Source: Cryptomeria japonica (lineage: Eukaryota > Streptophyta > Pinopsida > Cupressales > Cupressaceae). From it: 60,000 bases of DNA. This document shows, in pieces, positions 23,880 to 35,704 of this stretch (its first letter is position 1; each line of letters opens with the position of its first letter). The DNA is taken from assembly GCF_030272615.1 (NCBI RefSeq), contig NC_081410.1, forward strand, positions 227,018,915 to 227,078,914. Reading direction: 5' to 3'. Below the pieces are notes generated by a model, which was not told where the DNA came from, searched no databases, and saw only the letters and a list, made by a program, of their open reading frames with translations. A program made the position numbers and the translations under genes.

Positions 23880-25033
23880 TGTAATACCCTAAAATTGGTC
23901 ATCTAAACCATGGGCCCCTAATCTCGACAAACATCACCAAGGTCCTAACCAAAGGCAATTAAATCAATCTTGAGCACATAATGAATTCTTTAATCATCAA
24001 ATATTACATGGCAATGAATTACTCAATATTAATTAAATATTTATTTAATTAATTGAATCATTCCAAGAATATCATTTTGATCAATTATCATATCTTAATT
24101 TATTAATTATCCTAGCATATTTAATTAATTAATAAATTTGTCATTTAATCATGCAAAAAAGGAATTAATTTATTACAAAAGAGGAATTAATTACAAAGCA
24201 AGAGTTAAATTGAAAATAAAATAAAAGAATTGAATTGAGAGAGAAATCAAACTTGAGATATTATTTCTTCTTATAAATTTAGAACTTGAAATTAGAAAAG
24301 CAATTTATTGAATTATTAATCATTCTCTAAAATTGGAACTCAAAGCTTTTTAGAAAAAGAAGTTCAGTTGCATTAAAAGACTCTTTTCTTGAATAAATCA
24401 AAGGATTATCTATTTTTATCACAAATGCATGGAATTAATTAAATCATATTTCTAATTCAACTTGAACTTCTTATCTAAATGCATTTTAATTAAACTATAA
24501 TTGGAATCTATCTCAAGGTTAACTACACCTGATTTCTCAATTATTTTTAACTAATCCTAAATTGGGCTTTTTTATCTCTCTTGTGAATTCTCTATAAATT
24601 TAGCCTTCGACTCTCATTCAAATCACCCTAGATATTTTTGAGAACATGATTGGAGATTATTATTATGTTGATTTTGCTTTAGAGTCATTGAATATATTGT
24701 GTTTTTTTTATTATTTACATCCATATTTAGTTTAACCATTATTGCTTGAATCCATATTGCTTGAATTCGTTATTGCTTGAATTATTCATCCATCTTGCAT
24801 CCATATAGTTAATATCATATAGATTAAATCTTTTGTCTTGGTGTAGTCTACTCACTGGTATTGCTTATAAAAATCTGAGAGCAATCTTATACTCGCATGT
24901 TTTATAAGACAATTATTCGCTTTGTTATGGTTTATTATTTATTGATTATTGATTTACCAACCATACATGTAATGAATTAATTGAAGTGTTGTGCCATAGC
25001 TATCAGACCATTTTTGACTTTTTCACACACACA
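23880..25033 (+). repeat. Solo LTR of the element B family, inside copia gag
   Basis: 1,154 bp starting TGTAATACCCTAAAA and ending CTTTTTCACACACACA. It is similar over its length to the 5' LTR of element B (34275-35508), so it is the remnant of a B-type Tat insertion after LTR-LTR recombination. It has a TATAAATT box at 24593-24600 at the equivalent position to that in B, and long AT-rich TTAATTAAAT tracts in the upstream part. The 5 bp duplication is perfect. Removing the LTR and one TTAAT copy reopens the gag frame. Confidence 0.93.
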
Positions 25034-25038
25034 TTAAT

Positions 25039-25434
25039 GATTTGAGAACAATGGCTAATACATCTTTCAACAAAGATACCTTGGTTGGGAAACTATCTTC
25101 TTTTGAGCTTGAAGAATTTGGACCTTCTAGAGCTGTGAAGTTTGAACCTGCTTTTCATGCATCTACATCTACAACCGGTAAGAAAGACTGGAAAGCTTTC
25201 TATGCAAAGGAATTGGAAGATATGAAAAGAGAAGATGATGACTTTGAGCCACTTAAACCACTATTTGCTAGAAGAGTACCTAAAAGACTGGTAGGAAGTA
25301 AGTATGAAGGAAAAACATCTTTTAAATGTTTTGCATGTAATAAGATTGGTCATTTTGCATCTAGATGTCCTGAAAGAAATTCAAGATTTGAAGAAAGAAT
25401 TAGAAGATCATTTAAACCTAACCTTGGATATTAG
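25039..25434 (+). pseudogene. Copia F gag, C-terminal part with zinc knuckle
   Basis: Continuation of gag after the solo LTR (LRTMANTSFNKDTLVGKL, SSFELEEFG). It contains an intact CCHC zinc knuckle, CFACNKIGHFASRC (25327-25368), the nucleic-acid-binding part of the nucleocapsid. A stop follows at 25432, after which the frame runs on toward the protease. Confidence 0.9.
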
Positions 25435-28400
25435 AACAAGTATAAATACAATAAAAACATAGACAAATCATGCTACATAGCGGATGAGGAAGGCATTACT
25501 GATTATGATGATGAACCGGCAGAAGACTCTGCTATTGGATCTGACAATGGGAAGGAATGGGTGTTTCTGGCTATCAAGGAAGATTATCCAGCACTGGAAG
25601 AGAATGTACTTGAAGAGAAGGCACTTGCTACTAAAATTGAAGACAATGATGAATGGGTAATTGATAGTGGTTGTTCACATCATATGATTGGAGATAAAGG
25701 AAGTTTTTGTCTTTGCAAGAATTTGATGGTGGTCTAGTTAGATTTGGGATGATAAGGCATGTATGATCAAAGGAAAAGGAACTATATCACTGGATGGTAA
25801 GAACGATATTAACAATGTTTATTATGTTGAAGGTTTGAGGCATAATATTTTGAGTGTAGGACAATTGGTAGATAAGGGATTTCAATTACAGTTCAAGGAT
25901 GGAAAATGCAAAATCATTAACAAATCTGTATTGGAGATTGCAACCGGTACACAAACAAAAGACAATATATATCATTTGAACTTCGGTGAGAATACATGTT
26001 TGATTACAAAGATTAATGAGAGTTGGTTATGGAATAAAAGGTTGTGTCATGTGAATTTTGATTGCATTGTGAAGATCGGTTCAACTAAGGCAGTTAGGGA
26101 TATACCTAAGATTATGAAGCCCTATAATCCGGTATGTAAAGAATGGCAAATGGGTAAACAGGTTAGAACCTCTTTTAGGAGTATACACGATAAACTAAAT
26201 GATGTTCTTGATCTTATTCATACTAATTTGTGTGGCTTTGATAGAGTTAAAAGTTTTTCAGGTGATAGATATTTCATGCTAATCATTGATGATTATTCTA
26301 GAATGATGTGGGTTACTCTCCTGAAAGAAAAATCTAAAGCATTTGAAAAGTTTAAAATCTTTAAGACTAAATTGGAAACTGAGACATGATTGAAGATTAA
26401 AAGTTTGAGATCAGATCATGGTGGAGAATTCACATTTGGTGAGTTTAATATTTTTTGTGACAAACATGGTATAAGAAGATAATTTTCTGCTCCCTGGACA
26501 CCTCACCAGAATGGAGTTGTGGAAAAGAAGAACATAACTATCTTGGATCCTGCTAGAACAATGATGATGGAAGCTAGTCTACCTCATTTCTACTGGACAG
26601 AAGTAGTGAGTACAACGGTTTATACATTCAACAGAGTACATATCAAAGGAGAAACCAGTAAGACACCTTATGAATTATGGTTTCGTAATACACCTACAGT
26701 TAAGTATTTCAAAATTTTTGGTAGTAAATGTTATATTAGGAGAGATGATATTATTGGGAAATTTGATCCTATATGTGATGAAGGCATATTTCTTGGTTAT
26801 TCTAATGAAAGAAAAGCATATAGATATTATAACAAGAGATTGCAAAGAATTGTGGAGAGTGCTAATGTCAAAGTAGATGAGCTAAACAAAAGTCAAATCA
26901 GAGTTTATGAGAAGGAACCAATGGTGGAAATGATTATATCTAAATGGGTAGGACCTTTACTCGAACAGAGAGTTGAACTAGTCACTCCAGCAGTATCAGA
27001 GAATTCTACATTAACTAAAGAACATGGAAGAGGAACAAAAAGTCAGAAGACTCCTAGGTATATGAAATTGAATCATTCAGAAGATCATATCATTGGGGAT
27101 AAGAGAAATGGAGTGATGACAAGAATAAGAATGGCAACTAATGAGGTATGTTTAATCTCACAAGTTGAACCAATATCAGTAATTGAAGCATCTAAAGATG
27201 AATATTGGTTGAAAGCTATGGAAGAAGAATTAGATCAGATTCAGATAAATAACACATGGACCTTGGTTCCCCGGCCTAAAAATAAAAATGTTATTGGAAC
27301 TAAATGGGTTTTTAGGAATAAATTGAATGAGGATGGTCAAGTTATAAGAAATAAGGCTATATTGGTTTGTTAAGGATATTATTAGAAGGAAGGAATTGAT
27401 TATGGAGAGAATTTTGCACCTATAAATAGGATTGAAGTTGTAAGATGATTTCTTACCTATGTTGCTTATAATAACAACAAGGTTTATCAGATGGATGTTA
27501 AATGTGCATTTTTGAATGGGGATCTTGATGAGGAAGTTTATATTAGGCAACCTGGTTGTTTATAACTATCAGATGATATAGATATAGTTTACAGGTTAAG
27601 GAGAGCTTTATATGAATTGAAACAAGCACCTAGAGCTCGATATGCAAGGTTGGATAAATATCTTTTGAATCTTGGTTTTACTAAGGGCAATGCTAATAGT
27701 AATTTATATTATAAGATCACTAATGTTGATATACTAATTATTGAAGTATTTGTTGATGACATTATTTTTGGAGGTGAAGATAAGCTATGCATAGAATTTT
27801 CTAAGAATATGGAGAAAGAATTTGAGATGTCTATGATTGGTGAGATGAAATTTTCCTTAGGTTTGTAGATTACTCAGACTGACAAAGGTATTTTCATCTG
27901 TCAAACTAAATATGCTAAGGAATTGTTGAAGAAATTTGGTATGGTAGATTCTAAAATGGTAAGTACTCCTATGGTTACAAGTGAGAAATTGACAAGAACA
28001 GATGTTTCTGCACCGGTAAATCCTACAAGATACAAATCTATGATTGGAGGTCTGCTTTATTTGACTCAAACTAGGCATGTCATTATGAATGTTGTTTGTA
28101 TTGTTTCAAGATTTCAGGGTGATCCTAGAGAAAATCATGAGATGGCGGTGAAAAGGATTTTTCAATAATTGCAAGGTACATCAGAATATGGCTTGTGCTA
28201 CCCAAAGGATGATAAATTTACATTATGTGCATACACAGATGTTGATTGGGTTGGATATGTTGATGATCGGAAAAGCACTTCCAATGGAGCTTTCTTTCTT
28301 GGAAGGAAGTTGGTTTCATGGATCAGCAAGAAACAATCATGTGCTTATTTATCTAATATTGAAGCTGAGTATATTGTTGTTGCTACTAACTGTACACAAT

Positions 28401-28702
28401 TTTTATGGATGAAGCAAATGTTGAAGGATATAAAAGTGGATTATGATGCACCGATAGTTATTCACTGTGATAACTCTATTGCTATTGATATATCAAAGAA
28501 TCCAGTATTTCATTCTAAAACAAAGCACGTATCTATCAAGTATAACTTTTTGAAGGAGAAGGTGGAAGCAAATGAAGTTAGACTAGTTTATGTGAACACT
28601 AAAAAATAGATTGCAGACATTTTTACTAAACCTCCGCCCAAGGAATCATTTGAGAACCTGAGAGACAGATTGGGAGTTTTTGCCCCTCTGTTAGAGACTT
28701 GA
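25435..28702 (+). pseudogene. Copia F pol: protease, integrase, RT, RNase H
   Basis: In order: protease with WVIDSGCSHHM (about 25650-25690); the pre-integrase block (LWNKRLCHVNF) with one zinc-site His lost and the second Cys replaced (VCKEW); integrase core with SDHGGEF and a preserved Glu (GVVEKKN), but with Asn at the first catalytic Asp position (DLIHTNLCG); RT with [11 protein letters not shown] and FVDDIIFGG (usual YVDD); RNase H with TDVDWVGYVDDRKSTSNG, NIEAEY and HCDNSIAIDISKNP. About ten stops plus a frameshift near 25740 interrupt it. The tail TKPPPKESFENLRDRLGV ends at a stop at 28700-28702. Integrase was probably inactive even before the stops were acquired, if the Asp change is old. 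Confidence 0.93.
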
Positions 28703-28861
28703 TTGATGTGGTTTGGCATCAATTGGGCATGCATTATTAGAGATACTATTCATTTCGACACTGATGTGGGATGCTACTGCTCAGGGGGAGTAGTCAGCCT
28801 TATGATTCAATGGTTTATGTTTTTGCTTTGATATTTTTGTCAAATTTCTGGCATTGATGTC

Positions 28862-29090
28862 AAAGGGGGAGTGATATTGATGTGAAAAAAAAAAAGAAAG
28901 GGGGAGTGATATTGGTTTGAAAAAGGAAAAGGAATTCAGACAGAGATATTATTCGTAGGGAGAGATATTGATATTCAGAGCTATTTATGGGAGATTGTCG
29001 GTTGTCTTCCATTGGGGGAGACTTGTTTGGCATTTCTTGGTACTTAGATGTTTTTCACATCTAGTGTTGTCATCAATACCAAAGGGGGAT
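28862..29090 (+). other. Polypurine tract of F and two extra tract-like copies
   Basis: The functional tract AAAGGGGGAT is at 29081-29090, directly before the 3' LTR. Two further copies, AAAGGGGGAGTGATATTG, begin at 28863 and 28897, separated by an A-rich spacer. The segment contains no gene. Confidence 0.75.
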
Positions 29091-29092
29091 AT

Positions 29093-30313
29093 TATTGGCC
29101 ATTTGGTGGAATTGATTATGTGTTGCATTGATGTTTTCTCATTGATACCAACACTAGTTGTTTGGATGCTTTATCGACACCCTTCTGGTCCCAGTAGGTT
29201 GAGTGGTTTTTGGTTAACTTGGATCCGACATGATCCGGTAGGCTCTGGTATAGTCTGGTGATGGAATTATCTTGTTCATGATACTCATGCTCATATTTGA
29301 TCAGTTGGTTTTGGTCTGGTGATCGGATGCTATCCTGCTTGCTTAGAAGCTTAGTTTTTGGTTCCGATGAGGGTTTCACTAACAGAGCATTTGGTGGAGA
29401 TCTTTAATGAACCGCATAAGTGGTGTTGGTTGAGCTTCTGGTGGAGTTTCTGGATGTTGTTGGTGATCATGTTCGAGACTTGGTAGATGGAGATCATTGT
29501 TGTAGCATGTGGACCTATACTTGGTCTCGGTTGATCTAGGTTATGGACCAGCTTTAATGTAATGTGTGGATAGGTCCTATTCATGTATTTCTGGGATGTC
29601 TTGTGGGTTGATATTATTTGTTTGGTCTAAGGTGGACATGGTTTGTAATTATGTACTTGTTTTATTGTTTGGTGGCCAACCTAATTGTTTATGGTCGAGG
29701 GTTTGTATATATAGATGTAAGATCTCATTATAGATCATCATGGTTATTGTTAGAGGTCATGGTCAAGGAATGCAATGTGTGAATAATGTAATATCATTTA
29801 GGCAGAGGAATCAATTGATCATTAAAGATCGAATTGGGTTTATGTAAGAGGATTTAGTCCTTCGGAATTGAGCTTAACTAGAATTGTACTCAGGCATAGG
29901 AGATGCTATCTTTTGCAACTCAACACTTCTCTGGATTGTAGTCTGGATTTCTATGTAGTTAGTGAGGCTTGTTTTGTGATGAGTAGTGCACTCTTGGTTG
30001 TTTGCCTTCCTGCAAGTGAAGGCCCCTCAATTGTAATTCACATACTTCCTGCAAAAGTATTATCTAACTGTGGGTAGGCTTCCCACCATGGTTTTTCCCT
30101 TTACCAGGTTTTCCATGTACAAATCTTGGTGTCATGTGGATAGTATTTATTATGTGATTATTGTTTATGTTTAATTGGTTTATATGTTGTTCCGGTACCA
30201 ATGTTTTTGGTTCCGGTATTAAAGTTTAAATTGCTAATGGTTCCAGTAATCTGTGACAACTGATTCAGCCCTCCCTCTCTTAGTTGTCTTCTGGTTATTT
30301 GAACTATCTAACA
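29093..30313 (+). repeat. 3' LTR of element F
   Basis: It is 1,221 bp and matches 22146-23260, with two extra stretches (about 29190-29250 and 29800-29850). The first dinucleotide is mutated (TA for TG); the end is CTAACA. CCTAA follows, completing the target duplication. Confidence 0.92.
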
Positions 30314-30699
30314 CCTAAGACTTTCCAAATTCTGAATTCAATATGTACCTAACCCACCTCACACTTCAGTAGATAGCTACATTGACAACTATCACAAATA
30401 CAAGAAGAGAAAGTAGTGAACAGGAAGAGAACCCTTAGTATACCCTTAGGGAAAAGGTTAATTCTTGGTGAGAACAACTATTTGAAAGAGAGTTCAGATT
30501 ACACTTGTCATCCATGAATATTGCTGCCAGACAGATAGCATGCATGGAACATGTATGCACTACCACACTAAGAGAAGACTCATTGTTCACCCATGTTTTG
30601 CATAAGATAACTGAGATTCAAGAGTAGTAACTTGCATGCCAACTGCAACCTCCACCATTTGTAACCAAGTCATAGGTTGTAGTTTCTCCAAGATTATAG
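30314..30699 (+). pseudogene. Region D, C-terminal piece
   Basis: After the copia element the D frame continues (LRLSKF, then YVPNPPHTSVDSYIDNYHKY). After a shift near 30420 it goes on as YTLREKVNSW, EQLFEREFRLHLSSMNIAAR, CTTTLREDSLFTHVLHKI to a stop at 30697-30699. No family is recognised. With the other pieces this gives about 1,340 codons. Confidence 0.5.
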
Positions 30700-30842
30700 G
30701 GATCAAAACACTATAAATTGTAATGAATCAGGCCATTTTGGGGGTTGAAGAATTGATTATTCAAGACCATTAATTAGAAAATTTATCTCTTTATGCACTT
30801 TTAGAGCTTACTTGTTACATTTAAAACAACATCAATCATTGC
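30700..30842. other. Downstream flank of D; no gene seen
   Basis: AT-rich sequence between the last D codon and the inserted solo LTR. It may be the D 3' untranslated region. Confidence 0.5.
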
Positions 30843-32727
30843 TGGTATTTATTCTCCCAAATTAATACATGAAACTTGTGGATTACATGATATATAGAAT
30901 GTGTCTTTGTAATGGGCATCTCTCATAATTTGGTATCTTCTCTCATTTCATTAGCAGTTGGATATTTTAGGCTTTATCATCTTAAGAATCTTATTGTGCA
31001 TGTAAATGGTGTATGAGGATTAAGTGGTATTGCAATAGTGTGATCTTTTATATCTTGTTTTGTTTATATGCAAGTTGATGACTTTGCATGTTTACTAGAA
31101 ATGATATTCAATTGTTGTTTTGTGTTATTGATAATAGTATGTTATGTGATGCAATATTTTTTGTGTTACTTAGTTGTTTATGTTAAGATTCCTTATTTCT
31201 TGCTACCCTGACCCATCTTTTGACATTTATTTCTTAATTAAAAACCCAAAAAGAAAGATTCCTATGTTTTGTAACCAACAAACCCCTTGATTGCAATAGA
31301 TTACATGAGAGCTGAGTTCCCACACACCATTGTGACCCAAGAAAAGAGACGTTGGGAAGTGAGGGGATTCCAAATTCCTTATCCTTTTTTTAGGAGAACC
31401 CTTGTCTTACAAAGTTTGCATGTTAGGTGTGTCAAAAGGTCCATCAACAAGAGGCTTTGTCTACCTCAAACTAGTCAACATCCAGTTGTCTTGCATTTAC
31501 TAGATCATCTTCAACCATCCTATATTCTTGGGGTTTCCATCTCTGGTCAAGGTGAGCATACTAGCACTTGGACTCTTCTTCCACCTTTTCCTCCATATTG
31601 CATGTGTAGCAGGAACATCTTCCTCCTTTCTCTATCACATCCTAACCAATCATTCATAGCCATATATATGTCAAGATTTACTCTCAATTTCTCCTACATT
31701 TTTTAAGTTAGTCGTTATCAAGCAATCAAGCAATCTTAGAGAAAATCCATCATTTTGAGCATTTCTATAGTGTGCCTTTGGCTTAGAAAATTGCATTAAT
31801 TAGTCCAGTTGCATATTTCATTTTGCATACCATAGTCCACTCACCTTTGTCATCTTGAAGCAAACTAGTGTAAATTTGAGAGCAATCATTGCAACAAAAT
31901 AAGAGTAAAACGTGATAGGACACAATGAGACAACAAATGGAGGTTTACTTGTCTTAGTTTACTTCTTCTATTTGTTTCATTGGTAATTTTGGAATTTATG
32001 TAGGATTTTAGTGTTTATGGTATCTTAGTATAGTCTTCCAATTTACTTCATTTTTTGCCAAATTAGATAAGTGGTTTTAGATCTCTAGAAGTTATCATGT
32101 TGATAATAGGTTATAGAAGATCATTTAAATTTTTATACAATCAAATTTTAGTAATTAGGATTCTCTCGTTCTCTCTATGTCACTGTCTTTATCTCCCCCA
32201 AACTCTAAACCTATATATCTCTCTCTATAAGTCTAACTTTGTCCCATTTCTACCTCTCTCTATATCACTTTCTCCTCTCTCCCCCAAGATCTAACACTAC
32301 CTATTTACCTTTCTTTCCTACCCTTTGAACTCTCTACTATATGTTTGTTCTCTCTTTACACACCTCCCCATCACTCCCTCACTACCTCTATTTCTCCAAG
32401 TTTCTCCCACCTTCTCTTCCTTTTCACTTCACCTTCCCTCCTTACCCCTCTCTCTCTCTCTATCGCCTCTCTACATCTCACCTTTATAGGTCTCTCCCAC
32501 CTTCTCTCCTTCTCACCCTATCTCATTACCCACCTCTCTCCCCCTCTCTCTCTTAGCTCTATCTCTCTCGTTAAGTCTCTCACCCCTCTCTACCCGAGCT
32601 CTAGGTCTCCCACCTCTAGAAAATGAGAGCCCAAGTGAGAAGAGAGGGAGATATGAAGGGAGGGAGAGAGGGATAGGGGGGAGAGATTAGAGAGAGACGG
32701 GGAAGGGATGAAAAGAGGGGGAGAGAC

Positions 32728-32803
<76 letters not shown>

Positions 32804-33242
32804 ACTCTCAAAATTTATATAATATTCTAAAAACTAGAATCTACATTAGAACTCCTAGAGATCTTAAACCACTCTCAAACATCCTTCTAATATATACATA
32901 AGATATAACTTATATTAATTTATTTTTATGTATATATTGAATTGACAAATAGAGAGAGGGAGGGAGAGAGTGAGATGGATAAATTATTGATACAATACAT
33001 TTGGCATGAGCCAAACTTAAAAAATACATTTTTTTTAATATTTGTTGTGTGCAACAGTAAATGCCTTAGAAAATTTCTATCCTTAGGCTTGTAATTTCCT
33101 TGGGCATCCAATCCAAAGGATTGGATGACCTTATTAGGCCCGAGATGTTTTGTTTTTTTTAACATTCAAATTTTTGGCACATTTTTGTTCGTGCTCTTCA
33201 TCATATTTGCACATGTTTCAATGCAAACAAAAATAAATACCA
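30843..33242. repeat. Solo LTR (2.4 kb) with TGGTATTTATT terminal repeats
   Basis: It starts TGGTATTTATT and ends AATAAATACCA, a perfect 11 bp inverted match with the TG...CA ends of LTRs. It is flanked by TTGC on both sides (30839-30842, 33243-33246); a 5 bp duplication ATTGC is possible if the terminal A is shared. Its last 1.3 kb is the partner of 1-1294. It holds CT-rich and GA-rich tracts, including an uninterrupted (GA)36 at 32730-32801 that is much shorter in the other copy. An open stretch at 31287-31706 has no recognisable product. Confidence 0.72.
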
Positions 33243-34274
33243 TTGCATTGTTATGCTCTCTCTTAGCTAGCCAACCATATAATTTTATTCACGTTTTGAT
33301 TATGTTAAGGTTTTCATCTGTAATTTCTTTTTGTTAGTGTGTTCATTTTTTGTCAAAAACCAACATGCCATATTTTGGGCATAGATTTTTACTGGTACAT
33401 TGAATTTTGAAAAAAATTACATTTTTAGAAACTAGAATCCATTATACACAATTTGGAGAAAAAAATTGATTTGTGATTAGTTTTCACAAATTTTAGGGGG
33501 CATCTCACTCAAATTTCTATTTTTCAAGATGTCTCCACTTTGAAAATTAGTAAAAAAATATAGTTTCATTAAAAAAATTAGCCAAGAAATCTAGCATAAA
33601 CTACATGGAATTAGCTAATTTCTCACTGGAGTGATTTTAGAAATTCCAAAACAAAGTAGGCATTTTTGGGGGAGCACACCAAGTGCTATGTTATGTTTTT
33701 CTATAAAAAAATAGGACCACCTTGTGTGGTCCCCCTTTTTGAAACCCTTAATATCCACCATTTTTAAAACAAATTAGTAGTTTAGAAAGTAGACTCGGAG
33801 CACTACAACTCTTTTTCTTTTTGCATCTTCACATTTTGGGTGCAACTATCTTCATTTTCTCGTCAAAATTGATTTGAAGAAAAATTTGGCATCTTAAGAC
33901 TCATTTTTGGCCCCCCATCTTGGTGCGCTTACCCCATTATATGTTCTTGAAAATCCTAGATCCTTTGGTAGACCCTTACTTCCACTATGGATTTTCAAGG
34001 TATTCTATTATTAGCCTCTATTTATACTTCCAATGCTAAATTTTGCATGTTCTTACACTTTGTGATTTGTGATACAGTCATTGTCCTTGATTCTCTCATG
34101 ACAATTAGTCATAAGAAAAATATATGGAAGAATTATATGACTACTTTATTTATGAAAGAATTATATGACTACTTAATTTATAGAATAATTATATGAATAT
34201 AAATTATTTTCCTTTATGGATTTTCTTGTCACATTTCCTTCTTTACCAAGCACCCTTACTTCATTGCTCCCTTG
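33243..34274. other. Non-coding flank before element B
   Basis: About 1 kb of AT-rich sequence with scattered short inverted repeats (for example GGACCAC...GTGGTCC near 33713-33731). I see no gene. It should be old sequence continuous with 30700-30842 before the solo LTR inserted. Confidence 0.5.
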
Positions 34275-35508
34275 TGTAATACCCTAAAAATGGTCACCTA
34301 AACCATGGGCCCCTAATCTCGACAACATCACCAAGGTCCTAACCAAAGGCAATTAAATCAACCTTGAGCACCTAATTAATTAATTCTTCAATCATTAATG
34401 TTACATGGCAATTAATCACTCAATATTAATTAAATATTTATTTAATTAATTAATCATTCTAACTAAATCATTTAAATCAATTGTCCTATTTATTTAATTA
34501 AATATCCTAGCATATTTAATTAATAAATAAATTTGACATTTAAATCACAAAAAGAGGATTTAATTTACAAAAAGAGATTTATCACAAAAAGAGGAATTAA
34601 TTGGCAAAAGAAAGAGTTAAATTTAAAACAAAAGAAAAGAATTAAATTGAGAGAAGAAATCAAACTGAAGATATTTTTTTTTCTAAAATTGAGATAAATT
34701 GAGAATCAGAAAAGTAATTAAATTAAATTAATTATTTTCTCTAAAATTAAAACTCAAAGCTTTTCTTGAGGAAAGAGGTTTAGTTGCATTGAAAAGGCTT
34801 TTATCAAATAGAAATCTTGAGCAAATTAAAGAAAAGTGCATGGAATTGACTATTTTTATCTCAAGTGCATGGAATCAACTAAATTTATCTCCAATGCAAA
34901 CTCAAACTTATATAATCTGAATGCATTCAATCAAGCTATAATTGGAATCCATCTCAAGATTAAATTAATCTAATCACTCAATTATTTCAATTAACCTGGA
35001 TTGTTCTTTTTCCTTGAGGAATCTCAACCGCTCATTGTTAATCGATAATGACCTTTGGTCTCTCTTTTGAGTCTCTATAAATTCAGCCTTCATTTGTCAT
35101 TCAAAACACCTTGAAGATTTATTGTTATTGTCCAGTTTTTGCTCTGGAGTCATTGAAGATATCGTTCTTTGAACTACATCTTAGATTAGATTTTTGCATA
35201 TTTAGTTTAATCATGATTGCTTGAATTCATCTAGCTTAATATTCATTCATCTAGCTTAATCTTGCATCCATTTAGCTTATTCTTGTGCTCATATAGATTA
35301 AATCCTTTGTCTTGGTGTAGTCTTGTCACTGGTATTGCTTAGACAAATATGAGAGCAAGTCTATACTCGCATCTTTTAGAAGGCAATAGGTCGATTTGTT
35401 ATGGCTTTTATATTCATGGTTATATCTGTCTAACCATGCATGCAATGACTTAATTGAAATGTTGTGTCTTACAGCTTGTAGATACATATCAACTTTTTCA
35501 CACACACA
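34275..35508 (+). repeat. 5' LTR of element B
   Basis: It starts TGTAATACCCTAAAA and ends CACACACA just before the primer site. It is 1,234 bp, with a TATAAATT box at 35076-35083 in the same place as in the solo copy at 23880-25033. The upstream part has TTAATTAAAT-rich tracts. Confidence 0.9.
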
Positions 35509-35512
35509 TTTT

Positions 35513-35530
35513 TGGTGCCCACCGTGGGGC
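35513..35530 (+). other. Primer-binding site of element B
   Basis: TGGTGCCCACCGTGGGGC lies 4 nt after the LTR end. It is close to the GGCGCCCACCGTGGGGC-type primer site I associate with Tat/Ogre elements. Confidence 0.75.
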
Positions 35531-35588
35531 AGAAGGCTTCATCTTTTGGCCTTACAAATCAGCTCATTTTTATTTTTCATATTTTTTT

Positions 35589-35704
35589 CGTATAGTTACT
35601 ACAAAAACTCGTACGAGTTTTCACAGAGGCCCGAATGACAATCTGCAGTTCTCGTACGGTCTGTTGTGAATTATCGTACGACTGGGTAAGAATTATCATA
35701 CAAT
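35589..35704. repeat. Leader array I: TCGTACGA-like cores every 21-22 bp
   Basis: Six related words (CGTATA, CGTACG, CGAATG, CGTACG, CGTACG, CATACA) start at 35589, 35610, 35632, 35653, 35675 and 35697. The intervals are 21, 22, 21, 22 and 22 bp. The sequences between cores are not alike, so it is a spaced motif rather than a tandem repeat. The best copy, ACTCGTACGAGT, is a 12 bp palindrome. It lies about 60 bp after the primer site. Confidence 0.75.

Larger units (their letters stand above)
22146..30313 (+). mobile_element. Ty1/copia retrotransposon F, complete but dead, with nested solo LTR
   Basis: Both LTRs, the primer site, gag, protease, integrase, RT and RNase H in copia order, a polypurine tract and a perfect 5 bp target duplication are all present. 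Without the nested LTR and its duplication (1,159 bp) the element is about 7.0 kb. All genes carry stops. It lies within the D frame, 44 bp from element E. Confidence 0.95.

Noticed and set aside
31287-31706. 139-codon open frame in the solo LTR
   Set aside because: No recognisable family, no support from the partial second copy (the region is outside the window there), and composition like the surrounding LTR.
30843-33242. DNA transposon with 11 bp terminal inverted repeats
   Set aside because: TG...CA ends, LTR-like composition and a second copy fit an LTR better. No transposase is present, although a 4 bp duplication leaves some room for doubt.
1-33242. One giant LTR element bounded by the two copies of the 1.3 kb repeat
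   Set aside because: The sequence right after the left copy is minus-strand RT of another element, and the right copy has its own complete ends and target duplication.
33711-33733. Short hairpin GGACCAC...GTGGTCC
   Set aside because: It is an isolated seven-base stem with no terminator-like or RNA-gene context. Such stems are expected by chance in a kilobase of AT-rich DNA.
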